DNA of 43,833 nt, taken from assembly GCA_002869435.1 (NCBI GenBank), contig PKSX01000126.1:1-43833 (forward strand), read 5' to 3'. Positions 7,941 through 16,317 of this stretch are shown here, one piece after another. The position numbers and the translations under genes are program-made. This DNA is from Marinilabiliales bacterium (GTDB taxonomy: Bacteria; Bacteroidota; Bacteroidia; Bacteroidales; DTU049). Position 1 is the first letter of the stretch. The number at the start of each line of letters is the position of its first letter. The notes under the pieces are model-generated. The model did not search any database and was not told the DNA's origin. It saw only the letters and a list, made by a program, of their open reading frames with translations.

Positions 7941-7969
7941 ACTTCCGAAGTTTCTAAAACTTCTGAAGT
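7941..7969. repeat. Strong inverted repeat between convergent genes
   Basis: The arms 7941-7953 (ACTTCCGAAGTTT) and 7957-7969 (AAACTTCTGAAGT) pair over 13 positions with one mismatch around a 3-base loop (CTA). Each arm is itself a near-palindrome (ACTTC-N-GAAGT). It lies between yjjG and the convergent esterase gene, so it may end both transcripts, although no T-run follows. It may also be a mobile intergenic element. Confidence 0.65.
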
Positions 7970-7989
7970 TATTCAACAATTCCAAATTC

Positions 7990-9096
7990 TTATTCGATAA
8001 CAAACTTTGTACTTGAGCAATTTGTTTCGTTGAAAACGCGAATCACATAAATACCAGACGGTAACTCAGATACATTTGCATTAATATATGAACCCGAAAA
8101 ATACTCACCTACAAGTTTTTGCCCGTTCATATCAAGTATTTCATATTCACCATCAACAACTCCGAAGCAATTCACCTGGATCTTATCTGATGCAGGGTTA
8201 GGAAAAACACTAACTTTAAGCAGCTCAGAATCCTCAATGGATTGTGTTGTATTCTGAAACATTCTGAAGAACTTCCAGATCTCAAGCGTATACGAAATAT
8301 CATTTGTACCGGGCATCATCCATATATGATCGGCATTATTTACCTTATAAAAACGTACCATTGTATTGGCATCACCATTTTCGTAATCATATTTTTCAAC
8401 GGTGTATCCATCAGCGGCGATATCTGGCAAAGCAGTTATTACAGCAGGAGTATCGCAATTGTTGAAATCCACCCACCAATCTACGAGAACCTCTGCATCA
8501 TTTCCATACATGTTTCCGGTATAATTTACCTGAGTATCTGAGGTTCCGTGAAAATGACAAACCGGTATCGGGCGATAAGGATTCACATTTAAATATGCGC
8601 CAAAAGTACCGGCCACTGACGCCACTGCTGCAATCCTCTGCTGTAGCTGGCAAGCCAGGCGCTGACTCATAAAACCTCCCATACTGAAACCACAAACATA
8701 AACTCTTGTGGGGTCAATATTATATTCGGCAGAAACAGAATCAATAAGCGCATCGATAAAACCTACATCATCTATTCCATCGTTAAGCACTACACCATAA
8801 TAACCTGCTCCACTATTCCATGCAGTACCAAAAGGTGACTCAACTGCCTGAGGATACAGAGTAATAAACTGTGCTGAATCGGCTAGCAAATGCATTCCTA
8901 TTCCACTGAAATTGGTCATATTATCTCCAAGTCCATGAAGACAAATAACCAACGGAACTTGCTGTGATCCGGTATATGAAGTTGGTACATATTCTTTATA
9001 CTGACGGGTAAGACCGCCATGCTGAATGGTTTTTGAAGTCTGTGCTGAAATTGCTACAGATAAAAACAGAGTGAACAGAAATACAATAAACCTCAT
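7990..9096 (-). CDS. Secreted PHB-depolymerase/feruloyl-esterase-like hydrolase with T9SS sorting domain
   Basis: A 368-residue alpha/beta-hydrolase of the LpqC/PHB-depolymerase (CE1-like) family. Residues 1-18 form a signal peptide (FTLFLSVAISAQ). The oxyanion-hole region is ICLHGLGDN, the nucleophile elbow is GFSMGG (Ser138), and the likely acid and base are Asp187 (FHGTSDTQV) and His257 (NNADHIWM). From about residue 295 there is a T9SS type A sorting domain beginning VFPNPASDKIQV and ending in a short-strand FVIE tail, so the enzyme is probably secreted or anchored at the cell surface. The frame is open to 9141, but the ATG at 9096 starts the signal peptide. The substrate cannot be told; a polysaccharide-linked ester or a polyester is likely. 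Confidence 0.88.
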   Translation of the reverse strand: MRFIVFLFTLFLSVAISAQTSKTIQHGGLTRQYKEYVPTSYTGSQQVPLVICLHGLGDNMTNFSGIGMHLLADSAQFITLYPQAVESPFGTAWNSGAGYYGVVLNDGIDDVGFIDALIDSVSAEYNIDPTRVYVCGFSMGGFMSQRLACQLQQRIAAVASVAGTFGAYLNVNPYRPIPVCHFHGTSDTQVNYTGNMYGNDAEVLVDWWVDFNNCDTPAVITALPDIAADGYTVEKYDYENGDANTMVRFYKVNNADHIWMMPGTNDISYTLEIWKFFRMFQNTTQSIEDSELLKVSVFPNPASDKIQVNCFGVVDGEYEILDMNGQKLVGEYFSGSYINANVSELPSGIYVIRVFNETNCSSTKFVIE

Positions 9097-9249
9097 AACT
9101 AAAACTTTTTGTAAATATATAAATTTCAAACAAGCTATCACAGTCTAATTGAACAATTCATAAAATAAGTGTAGCATTTCATCTAAAACCGCCTTATATA
9201 GTAAATAGCTGTTCTTAGAATATAGAACTCGAGTGACACAAATTTTGAA

Positions 9250-9257
9250 TAGCTTTG
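9250..9257 (+). promoter_or_regulatory. -7 element of the ABC-F gene
   Basis: TAGCTTTG matches TAnnTTTG. Its last three bases form an in-frame TTG that could be mistaken for a start codon. The GTG at 9267 is 10 bases downstream and is the better start. Confidence 0.4.
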
Positions 9258-9266
9258 CAAAAAAAA

Positions 9267-11150
9267 GTGAACCTTCTTTCGGTTGAAAATCTGACTAAAT
9301 CCTATGGCGAAAAGCTGCTTTTCGAAGATATTTCTTTTGGAATACAGGAAGGTCAGAAAACAGCACTCATTGCAGCCAACGGCACCGGAAAAAGCAGTTT
9401 ACTTAATATCATCATGGGAAAAGATATTCCTGATGGTGGAAAAGTAACGCTCAGAAATGATATTCGTGTGGCGTATCTGCCACAAAATCCCGAAATTGAT
9501 CCTGATCTAAGTGTTTTAGATCTGGTCATGGCTTCCGACAACCTTTATGTGCAGACCACAAAGAAATATGAACTCGCGGCTCAGGCCCTGGAAGAGAATG
9601 ATACTGCAGCAAATCAGCAAACGCTAAGCGATGCTACATCAGCCATGGATGCCATTTCCGCATGGGATTATGAATCTAAAGTGAAAGAGGTTCTGGGAAG
9701 ATTGAAAATCAACAACTTAAATCAGAAAGCCGGTACTTTGTCTGGTGGTCAGCTTAGAAAAGCGTCTCTTGCCCGAGTACTGATTGATGAAAGCCAATTC
9801 ATCATTCTTGATGAGCCCACCAACCATCTGGATATCGATATGATTGAGTGGTTAGAGGAATTTCTGAACAAACAAAAGCTAGCACTTCTGCTGGTTTCGC
9901 ACGATCGATATTTTTTAGATGCCGTTTGCGATGATATTATTGAGCTCGACCAACAGAACTTGTATCAGTACAACGGTAATTACTCATATTTTGTAGAAAA
10001 GAAAGCCGAGCGTGAAGCGGCAGAGCGTCTTGAGGTGGAAAAAGCCCGAAATATATACCGAACCGAACTGGAATGGATGCGCCGCATGCCCAAAGCCAGA
10101 ACTACTAAATCAAAAGCCAGAATTGATGCTTTCTACGAACTGGAGATGAAAGCCACACGTCGTTTTGATGATAACAGACCGGAATTTCAGATTAAAGATC
10201 GTCGAATGGGTAAAAATATTCTGGAACTGAATAATATTCACAAGAGTTTCAAAGACCCCGGTTTTGTCATAAAGGATTTCAGTCATATTTTCAAGCATGG
10301 TGAGCGTGTGGGTGTTGTTGGGCCTAATGGATCAGGGAAAAGCACGCTTTTTCGCATCATCATGGATGAAATACAAGCTGATGAAGGCAGCGTAAAACGT
10401 GGACAAACCATTCATTTTGGATATTTTTCTCAAATCAACCCTGAAATAAAGAAAGACAAACGCGTTATTGAGATTGTAAAAGACGTGGCCGAAGAAATTA
10501 AAATGGGGGATGCACCCAGTGTTTCGGCATCTCAGTTTTTACACTATTTTGGTTTTGATCATAATACACAATACAATCACTACACAAATCTAAGCGGTGG
10601 AGAAAAAAGGCGTTTGCACTTGTGCATGACTCTCATCACCAATCCGAATTTTCTTATTCTTGATGAGCCTACCAACGATCTTGATATCGATACGTTGAAT
10701 GTGCTGGAAGAATTCCTTCTTAAGTTCAAAGGCTGTTTGATGATTGCCACACACGACCGTGCATTTCTGGATAAAATAGCCGATCATATTTTCATCTTTG
10801 AGGGTGATGGAAAAATCAGAGATTACTATTCCAATTATAGTGCCTACCGCTTAAAAAGACTCAAGGAAATAAGTCAGGAAAAGCAACAGCAAAAGGCAGA
10901 AAAACCAAAATCGGAAAAGCCAAAAAGTACTGTCAGAAAAGCAACTTACAAGGAAAAACTTGAATTTGAAGCATTGCAAAAGGAAATTGCGGAACTGGAA
11001 AATGAAAAGGCGGAAATGCTTTCCATTATGAACGATGCTGGTCAAAGCCCAGAGAATCTTACCAAAGCATCAAAGCGTTATCAGGAAATTTCCGGCCTTC
11101 TGGACGACAAAGAATTTAGATGGTTAGAGTTAAGTGAGATTGTGATATAA
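9267..11150 (+). CDS. uup: ABC-F family ATPase (Uup-like)
   Basis: A soluble protein of about 627 residues with two ABC cassettes and no membrane segments. It has Walker A motifs AANGTGKSS and GPNGSGKST, signatures LSGGQ and LSGGE, and Walker B plus H-loops ILDEPTNHLDID...SHDRYFL and ILDEPTNDLDID...THDRAFL. The inter-domain linker is rich in charged residues, as in ABC-F proteins that act on the ribosome. The C-terminal extension (about 75 residues) is Lys/Glu-rich and predicted coiled coil, as in Uup, which is linked to DNA-junction or ribosome-related functions. The first Walker A has Ala before Asn, where Pro or Arg is usual. Start: GTG at 9267 (VNLLSVENLTKSYG) rather than TTG at 9255, which lies in the promoter box. 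Confidence 0.9.
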   Translation: MNLLSVENLTKSYGEKLLFEDISFGIQEGQKTALIAANGTGKSSLLNIIMGKDIPDGGKVTLRNDIRVAYLPQNPEIDPDLSVLDLVMASDNLYVQTTKKYELAAQALEENDTAANQQTLSDATSAMDAISAWDYESKVKEVLGRLKINNLNQKAGTLSGGQLRKASLARVLIDESQFIILDEPTNHLDIDMIEWLEEFLNKQKLALLLVSHDRYFLDAVCDDIIELDQQNLYQYNGNYSYFVEKKAEREAAERLEVEKARNIYRTELEWMRRMPKARTTKSKARIDAFYELEMKATRRFDDNRPEFQIKDRRMGKNILELNNIHKSFKDPGFVIKDFSHIFKHGERVGVVGPNGSGKSTLFRIIMDEIQADEGSVKRGQTIHFGYFSQINPEIKKDKRVIEIVKDVAEEIKMGDAPSVSASQFLHYFGFDHNTQYNHYTNLSGGEKRRLHLCMTLITNPNFLILDEPTNDLDIDTLNVLEEFLLKFKGCLMIATHDRAFLDKIADHIFIFEGDGKIRDYYSNYSAYRLKRLKEISQEKQQQKAEKPKSEKPKSTVRKATYKEKLEFEALQKEIAELENEKAEMLSIMNDAGQSPENLTKASKRYQEISGLLDDKEFRWLELSEIVI

Positions 11151-11151
11151 A

Positions 11152-11177
11152 AAATGCCCGCCGGAAGGCAGGCATTT
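11152..11177. terminator. Bidirectional intrinsic terminator
   Basis: AAATGCCCGCC and GGCAGGCATTT pair over 11 positions (one C-A mismatch) around GGAA. A-rich sequence precedes the stem and TTT follows. It lies 1 bp after the ABC-F stop and 21 bp from the stop of the convergent T9SS gene, so it can serve both. Confidence 0.75.
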
Positions 11178-11198
11178 CTGAAAATATGATAATAGATA

Positions 11199-13970
11199 TT
11201 ATCTTGCGATCATAACCATACGACTTTCAATGGTTCCGTCGTTAAAACGAACACGAACAATGTAAAGCGCTTCGGGTAGATTCGACAGATTCATTTCAAA
11301 TGAAGATACACCCGAGATCTCTTCTTTGTTAATCAATGATCCCATCGCACTATAAAGTGAAACTGATTCTGCATTTTCAAGGCCGGTGATATTCAGAATA
11401 TCGTTGGCCGGATTTGGAAATAAATTGAAGGCAGAGTTTGTGTTTTCTTCAACTGCAGTTACAATACAAGCTGCACCCGGATCAGCAAATACACTCATCG
11501 TATCAACAAAGCCAATGAAATTGGTAGAATACGACCAGTTTAATGCGTCATTATTATCCAGAGAAGGATTACAAAGTGTAAGTGAATATCCGCCACCATT
11601 GGCTTCTGTTGGCCATGGTGCAGTTGGCAAATATGCAACGGAATCTACAAGGATTCCATTAGGATTGTGCAAAGTAATACTTGTACCTCCATTACTGATT
11701 CCAACTCCCGGACCGGGTATAGATGAAATACCATAAAAAGCATCAGCTGCAGTTGGGTTTATCGAGATAACGGCATAATCACCAGGATTCATAGTTTGCG
11801 CAACATCAATCACTTTAAATGTGCTGCCGTAGGAGATTTTATAATCCAGTAAATTCACTGCGATCATATCATTATTATAAATTTCAATAAACTCAAGGCT
11901 GTCTGTCCCACTCTCAGGTGGATTATACATAATCTCTGTAATTACAAGATTAGCAGCAGTTGTAGAAGTATCGAGCAATATAATAAACTCATAAACCTGC
12001 CACATTGAATTTGTGTTCATATCTGCAATTCCGGTTACATAAAGTGTATCAGGTACACCACTTATAAGCGGAGTTGACAATGATAGTGTAACTGTATCTG
12101 AACCTGCATTAAGCACTGCTGAACCAAGAGTTCCAAGACCGGTATAATTTGCTGTATTCTGACCTGAACTGGTTTCCACAGGCTCATTAAAACGTACTTT
12201 CACAGTGCTGAAGTCAGTTGCCCATGCGGTTGTAGCAATTGGCGGCAAAGTGTCAACTGCCGGTGTACATCCCTGACCGGGATCTGCATACACCATGTTT
12301 CCGTTTACTATCGAGAATGCATTGTTACCTATACCCCAGAGAGCACCATCATTATTATCCAGATTAGGATCACAGAAACTAAGAGAATATCCGTCAGCAT
12401 CAGGTTCGGTTGGCCATGGACTCACATCATCATAAAATACAGTATCAACCATAGCACCTGAGCTGTTTTTAATTGTAATAAATGTACCGCTATTTGAAAG
12501 CCCAACACTTGGACCATGATAAAAAGGAACACCATAGAATGCTGTGGATTTATCGGCCTTAATACCAACCAGAAAATATGTGGCTGGTGCAATTAAAATG
12601 GCAGTGTCAAATGTATAACTTGTCGAACCATATGCCAGTTCATAATTAAAGATATTTACTGAAGTTGAACCATTATTATAAATCTCAATAAACTCAAGAC
12701 TATCGGTTCCGCTTTCCGGTGGGTTATACATGATTTCTGTTATTACCAGATCAGCAACTGTTGTACTGGTGTCAATAAAAATCGGAAACATTTGCATTGC
12801 AGCCATAGCATTATTACTGGTATCGCGAACACCTTCCACATAAAGGGTGTCCATAATGCCGCTCGTTAAGGATGAACTCAGATTTAAGGTTACGGTATCC
12901 AGACCGGCATTCAGTACAGCAGTTGAGACCGGAGTTAATCCGGTATAATGCGATGCGTTTTCTGCCGATGTATCTCTGACAGCCTCATCAAATACTACTT
13001 TAACCGTATTAATATCCTCTGCCCAGGCATCAAGTGCCGTTGGCGGGGTAAAATCAATTACACCATACTGAACCTCAAAGCATTGTGACATCAGCATAAC
13101 ATTTCCGGCTGTATCTGCAACATTATCAATACATACAGTATCAGGAATACCAAATGTGAGCGGAGTGGCCAGAGTAAGTTGCACACTATCTAAACTTGCA
13201 GTTCGAACAGCAGAAGAGATAGTTCCTAGACCTGTGTAATTCGCAGTATTTTCAGCAGATACACCCACGGCCTCATTGAAAACAACCCAAACATTACTTA
13301 ATGAAGTAGCTTCAGCACTATTCACAACAGGAGGTACTATATCTCCACCCGAAATAGAGCTGGCATATACAGAAATATTATCCATTCTGTTATTCCCCGA
13401 TGCCGAGGTCGCTCCATCAAAAGTAATTCTAATATATACAATCGGGGAATCATCAACAGTATTTATTGAAGTCAGGTCAACAGTTTCAACAGCCCATGTA
13501 CTTGTTTGAGTTGCCGGAATGGTATCAAAATTTGTAAATACAATACCATCCGTGCTATATGCATAAATATGCGTATCAAAACCAGTTCCTGTTCCTCGCG
13601 TGGCAAAACTCAATACCGGATCTTCATATCCGAACATAGAAAAGCCAATTACAATTGATTTTCCGTTTGCATTTGACCCAACTACTGCCAGTGCCTGGCT
13701 GGAATTAGGCGTAAGGCGTTCATCATTCAATGTTGTACCAGCAAAACTGTTCACTTCGGTAGTGCCGCCTACCACCCATACGGATGAACCGGCTGTTCCA
13801 TCCATATATACCATGGCAATTCCATCAAGTATACCGCTGTCGGCAGGATGAACTACCTGCGTATTGGGACTGGCCAGCAAAGTATCGTAATGCCAGGCAC
13901 AAATAAGATCCTGAGAAAATGCATTTCCCATAACACCAAGAAATGCAAAGAGTAAAAGAATTTTCTTCAT
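11199..13970 (-). CDS. Large exported protein with Ig-like and lamin-tail domains and T9SS sorting domain
   Basis: A 923-residue protein. Residues 1-19 are a signal peptide (ending GNAFSQ), followed by a beta-rich region to about 205 (DTHIYAYSTDG, RITFDGATS) like a choice-of-anchor or jelly-roll module. Three SbsA-type Ig-like domains lie at about 213-300, 309-398 and 577-668, each with VxVxFNEAV and NTANYTGL-like signatures. Two lamin-tail domains lie at about 406-555 and 673-825 (ITEIMYNPPESGTDSLEFIE). A T9SS type A C-terminal domain runs from about 848 (NLFPNPANDILNI) to the end. The Ig plus lamin-tail unit is duplicated 267 codons apart. No catalytic motif is seen; an adhesive or structural cell-surface role is inferred. 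Confidence 0.85.
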   Translation of the reverse strand: MKKILLLFAFLGVMGNAFSQDLICAWHYDTLLASPNTQVVHPADSGILDGIAMVYMDGTAGSSVWVVGGTTEVNSFAGTTLNDERLTPNSSQALAVVGSNANGKSIVIGFSMFGYEDPVLSFATRGTGTGFDTHIYAYSTDGIVFTNFDTIPATQTSTWAVETVDLTSINTVDDSPIVYIRITFDGATSASGNNRMDNISVYASSISGGDIVPPVVNSAEATSLSNVWVVFNEAVGVSAENTANYTGLGTISSAVRTASLDSVQLTLATPLTFGIPDTVCIDNVADTAGNVMLMSQCFEVQYGVIDFTPPTALDAWAEDINTVKVVFDEAVRDTSAENASHYTGLTPVSTAVLNAGLDTVTLNLSSSLTSGIMDTLYVEGVRDTSNNAMAAMQMFPIFIDTSTTVADLVITEIMYNPPESGTDSLEFIEIYNNGSTSVNIFNYELAYGSTSYTFDTAILIAPATYFLVGIKADKSTAFYGVPFYHGPSVGLSNSGTFITIKNSSGAMVDTVFYDDVSPWPTEPDADGYSLSFCDPNLDNNDGALWGIGNNAFSIVNGNMVYADPGQGCTPAVDTLPPIATTAWATDFSTVKVRFNEPVETSSGQNTANYTGLGTLGSAVLNAGSDTVTLSLSTPLISGVPDTLYVTGIADMNTNSMWQVYEFIILLDTSTTAANLVITEIMYNPPESGTDSLEFIEIYNNDMIAVNLLDYKISYGSTFKVIDVAQTMNPGDYAVISINPTAADAFYGISSIPGPGVGISNGGTSITLHNPNGILVDSVAYLPTAPWPTEANGGGYSLTLCNPSLDNNDALNWSYSTNFIGFVDTMSVFADPGAACIVTAVEENTNSAFNLFPNPANDILNITGLENAESVSLYSAMGSLINKEEISGVSSFEMNLSNLPEALYIVRVRFNDGTIESRMVMIAR
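11871..11964 (-). repeat. Internal coding repeat, lamin-tail copy 2
   Basis: This 94-bp segment is closely similar to 12672-12765, exactly 801 bp away (267 codons). It encodes the start of the lamin-tail domain. Most differences are at synonymous positions, so this is an old in-frame domain duplication rather than a recent one. Confidence 0.85.
12672..12765 (-). repeat. Internal coding repeat, lamin-tail copy 1
   Basis: Partner of 11871-11964. It encodes the same stretch of about 31 residues at the start of the first lamin-tail domain of the same gene. Confidence 0.85.
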
Positions 13971-14001
13971 AATAACAATTAATTTATTTGTAAAAAGCCA
14001 C

Positions 14002-14032
14002 CAAAGATACGCATTTATAAGTGGTTTTCAAA
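14002..14032 (-). promoter_or_regulatory. Bacteroidota-type promoter of the T9SS lamin-tail gene
   Basis: Read on the minus strand: TTTG (14032-14029), a 19-base spacer, then TATCTTTG (14009-14002). This is a full match to the phylum consensus. It lies 31 bases before the ATG at 13970. Confidence 0.7.
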
Positions 14033-14053
14033 AGAAGAAAATGTGAATTTTTC

Positions 14054-15214
14054 TTAATGAAATTCTTTACTCAGCATCTCATTGACCTCACACCTGTGCT
14101 TATCTTTTAAATTGTTTATCTTATCAAGAATATTTGAAAATTCTTCTGTTTTAATATTTCCATAGCTTTTTGCAACAAACGGACAGATCTTTACATTTCC
14201 ATCCGGGTCGATATAGATGAAAAGTTTGCCTCCAACGCAACCGCGATTCGATTCCCAGAGATCCGGGGAGTATACTATGGGCAAATTTTCGGGTTTTTGG
14301 TGGTTTTCGTTGATTCTATGCTGCAATTTTTGAAAATCAGCAAGATCGTACGATGAATAAGCTTCCGGGTTAACAGAACCTGTGTTTTTGGGAGCATATG
14401 CATTGATGAAAACCGCTCCAGCTTCTCCGGCCATCCTGATATATTTCTCAAACGGTTCTTTATCCAGCAGCTTTTTAGACAAAACAGCATCAACAGTAAC
14501 AATCAGACCAGATTCTGAAGCGTCCCTCATGGCAGAAATGGCCTGGTCAAAAGCTTTTGGACTGCCTTTTACTGCATTTATTTGCTCCGAATCAAATGTA
14601 TCCAGTGAAATCATAACCCCTTTGAGTCCGGCATTTTTAAGTTTTTGCAAAGTTTCTGAATTCAGTTTCCAGCCCGTGCTCAGCAACCAGAAGCGGATAC
14701 CTGAATTCTTAAAATGATGAAGTATTTTTAAAACCTCAGTAAACCTCATCATGGGCTCTCCGCCCGACAAATAAATACTCTGTACACCGGCTTTTCTTAA
14801 CTTTTCAATACTTTCTATTAGCAATGGCAGCTCCATTCGTTCTTCTTTGCTGTGTAATGCCGAATTATAACAATAGGAGCAGGTATAAGGACAGCGACTC
14901 GATACACAGAAAATGGCAAAGAGTAATCCGGGTTGTTCATCATAAAGAATCCATTGCATATCTCTGATTACCGCATCCCGAAAAGCTCTGCTGTTCATGG
15001 GCGGCATATCAGACACCGCAATGACTTCTTTTCCAACCTTAATAAAACGATTTGGAACAGTATTGAGCAGGGCACGATCGTCTTTCATATACTTTCTCAG
15101 CATTCTCAATCCTTTAAAACCCAAAATCCACATTACTCTGCCCAAAAGCAATACCGAAAGCCGAAACTCAAGCCATTTCTTTTCAAAACCTGATATGTAG
15201 CGAGCTTTTTTCAT
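14054..15214 (-). CDS. Radical SAM protein with SPASM-like C-terminus
   Basis: A 386-residue radical SAM enzyme. The cluster motif CPYTCSYC lies near residue 109, followed by LSGGEPMMRF (the GGEP motif contacting SAM) and VMISLDTFD (strand 4). The C-terminal part has GCVGGKLFIYIDPDGNVKIC, the pattern of SPASM/Twitch domains that bind auxiliary Fe-S clusters in peptide- and sugar-modifying enzymes. Another Cys is near the end (HRCEVNE). The N-terminal about 85 residues precede the barrel and are not recognised. Its ATG overlaps the stop of the GNAT-like gene by 4 bp (ATGA, 15214-15211), so it is the last gene of a tightly coupled trio. The substrate is unknown; it could act on a peptide or a small molecule made by its neighbours. 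Confidence 0.85.
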   Translation of the reverse strand: MKKARYISGFEKKWLEFRLSVLLLGRVMWILGFKGLRMLRKYMKDDRALLNTVPNRFIKVGKEVIAVSDMPPMNSRAFRDAVIRDMQWILYDEQPGLLFAIFCVSSRCPYTCSYCYNSALHSKEERMELPLLIESIEKLRKAGVQSIYLSGGEPMMRFTEVLKILHHFKNSGIRFWLLSTGWKLNSETLQKLKNAGLKGVMISLDTFDSEQINAVKGSPKAFDQAISAMRDASESGLIVTVDAVLSKKLLDKEPFEKYIRMAGEAGAVFINAYAPKNTGSVNPEAYSSYDLADFQKLQHRINENHQKPENLPIVYSPDLWESNRGCVGGKLFIYIDPDGNVKICPFVAKSYGNIKTEEFSNILDKINNLKDKHRCEVNEMLSKEFH

Positions 15215-16317
15215 TGTAATTTCTTCTCATACGCCGCAAACTCAGCATCATTCTGAGCCTTTTTCCCGGTAAAACGTTCCACATATCGCAGGGCAAGGTT
15301 AATACTGTCGCGATTTTCCTCAAAAATAAATCCACCCACACCTTCCTTGTATCCGGCCGCCAAAACATCTTTGGTCATTTGGAACATCATGGCCAGCTCG
15401 GCACCTTTTGACCGGTATTCCGGCAGAACAGCAATCTCTGTGAGCCTGAACTGCTTAATCGGATTGGCATAACGGAATCGCAAAACATCTAAACTGAAAG
15501 CAGTCGAGCATTTGAGTTCGCGATCATTCTTTATCATTTGATTGAAATCAGGGAACCACATTAAAAAACCCACTTCCCTGCCCTGGTGCATGGCGAAGAG
15601 GAAGTTTTCGGGCCTGAGTAAATGCCGAAACGATTCAAAAAGCTCAAAATCCTCCTTGCCTTCACGATCGGTCCAGTATGGATGTTCGGTAAAACACCGA
15701 TTATTGAGTTCCGTATATAAATGTATGTCCTTTTTAAGGTTTTTCATGTCCAGTTTTCGAACGGTAATCTCATTCCCGGCCATTCTTTCCGAAAGGCGCT
15801 CAAAAAGTGGAATGTCCACCTGCATTGAAAAACGGAACGAGTGCATCTTGCGTTCAGTGTATCCTTCGAACAGACCCGGATAATGCGGAAGTGAGTACGG
15901 AAGACCAAAAACCGGCACCTGATCAAAACGATTGAGCAGAAATCCTGCTCCGTAATTCAGATGGCCCTGCAAACCGAAAACAATCTTATCTGCATTTGGA
16001 AATAGTGTTTGTGCCTCATTTTCTATGATAGAAACAGGGTTCCCTGTATCTGGTTTAAATTCAAAAAACGCCACCTGCACATAATCAGACATGTGTTCAT
16101 CATGAACAAAGGCAAATCTTCCGCAAACAGAATCATTTTCGAGCATCAGATAGGGTAAAACGCGGGCATGCTCATGAAAAAGTGTTGGTCCGTTAATCAG
16201 CATGCGAACCAAATCGTCTTCTGTACTTCTGTAATATGGATTATCCCTATAGATTTCGTTTCCAATCGCAAAGAATTGACGGCGCAAAACACGGGTATCG
16301 GCTTTCAGCAGTTTCAA
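15211..16317 (-). CDS. GNAT-fold N-acetyltransferase-like protein
   Basis: About 368 residues. The C-terminal half carries a recognisable GNAT motif A: FRLTEIAVLPEYRSKGAELA, with the Arg-x-x-Gly-x acetyl-CoA loop. The preceding strand (GREVGFLMWFPDFN) also fits. The N-terminal half looks like a second, more divergent copy or a substrate domain (NEIYRDNPYYR, GPTLFHEH, VCGRFAFVHDEH). The frame is open to an ATG at 16374, but that would overlap the upstream gene by 61 bp. A TTG at 16317 gives a TTGA overlap (16317-16314) with the upstream stop and starts just before the conserved region, so it is preferred with moderate confidence. The substrate is unknown. It sits between the decarboxylase-like and radical SAM genes. 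Confidence 0.75.
   Translation of the reverse strand: MKLLKADTRVLRRQFFAIGNEIYRDNPYYRSTEDDLVRMLINGPTLFHEHARVLPYLMLENDSVCGRFAFVHDEHMSDYVQVAFFEFKPDTGNPVSIIENEAQTLFPNADKIVFGLQGHLNYGAGFLLNRFDQVPVFGLPYSLPHYPGLFEGYTERKMHSFRFSMQVDIPLFERLSERMAGNEITVRKLDMKNLKKDIHLYTELNNRCFTEHPYWTDREGKEDFELFESFRHLLRPENFLFAMHQGREVGFLMWFPDFNQMIKNDRELKCSTAFSLDVLRFRYANPIKQFRLTEIAVLPEYRSKGAELAMMFQMTKDVLAAGYKEGVGGFIFEENRDSINLALRYVERFTGKKAQNDAEFAAYEKKLQ

Noticed and set aside
11871..12765. Repeats at 801 bp spacing considered as a CRISPR or mobile repeat
   Set aside because: Both copies are in frame in one coding region and encode the same domain start, so they are a protein-domain duplication.
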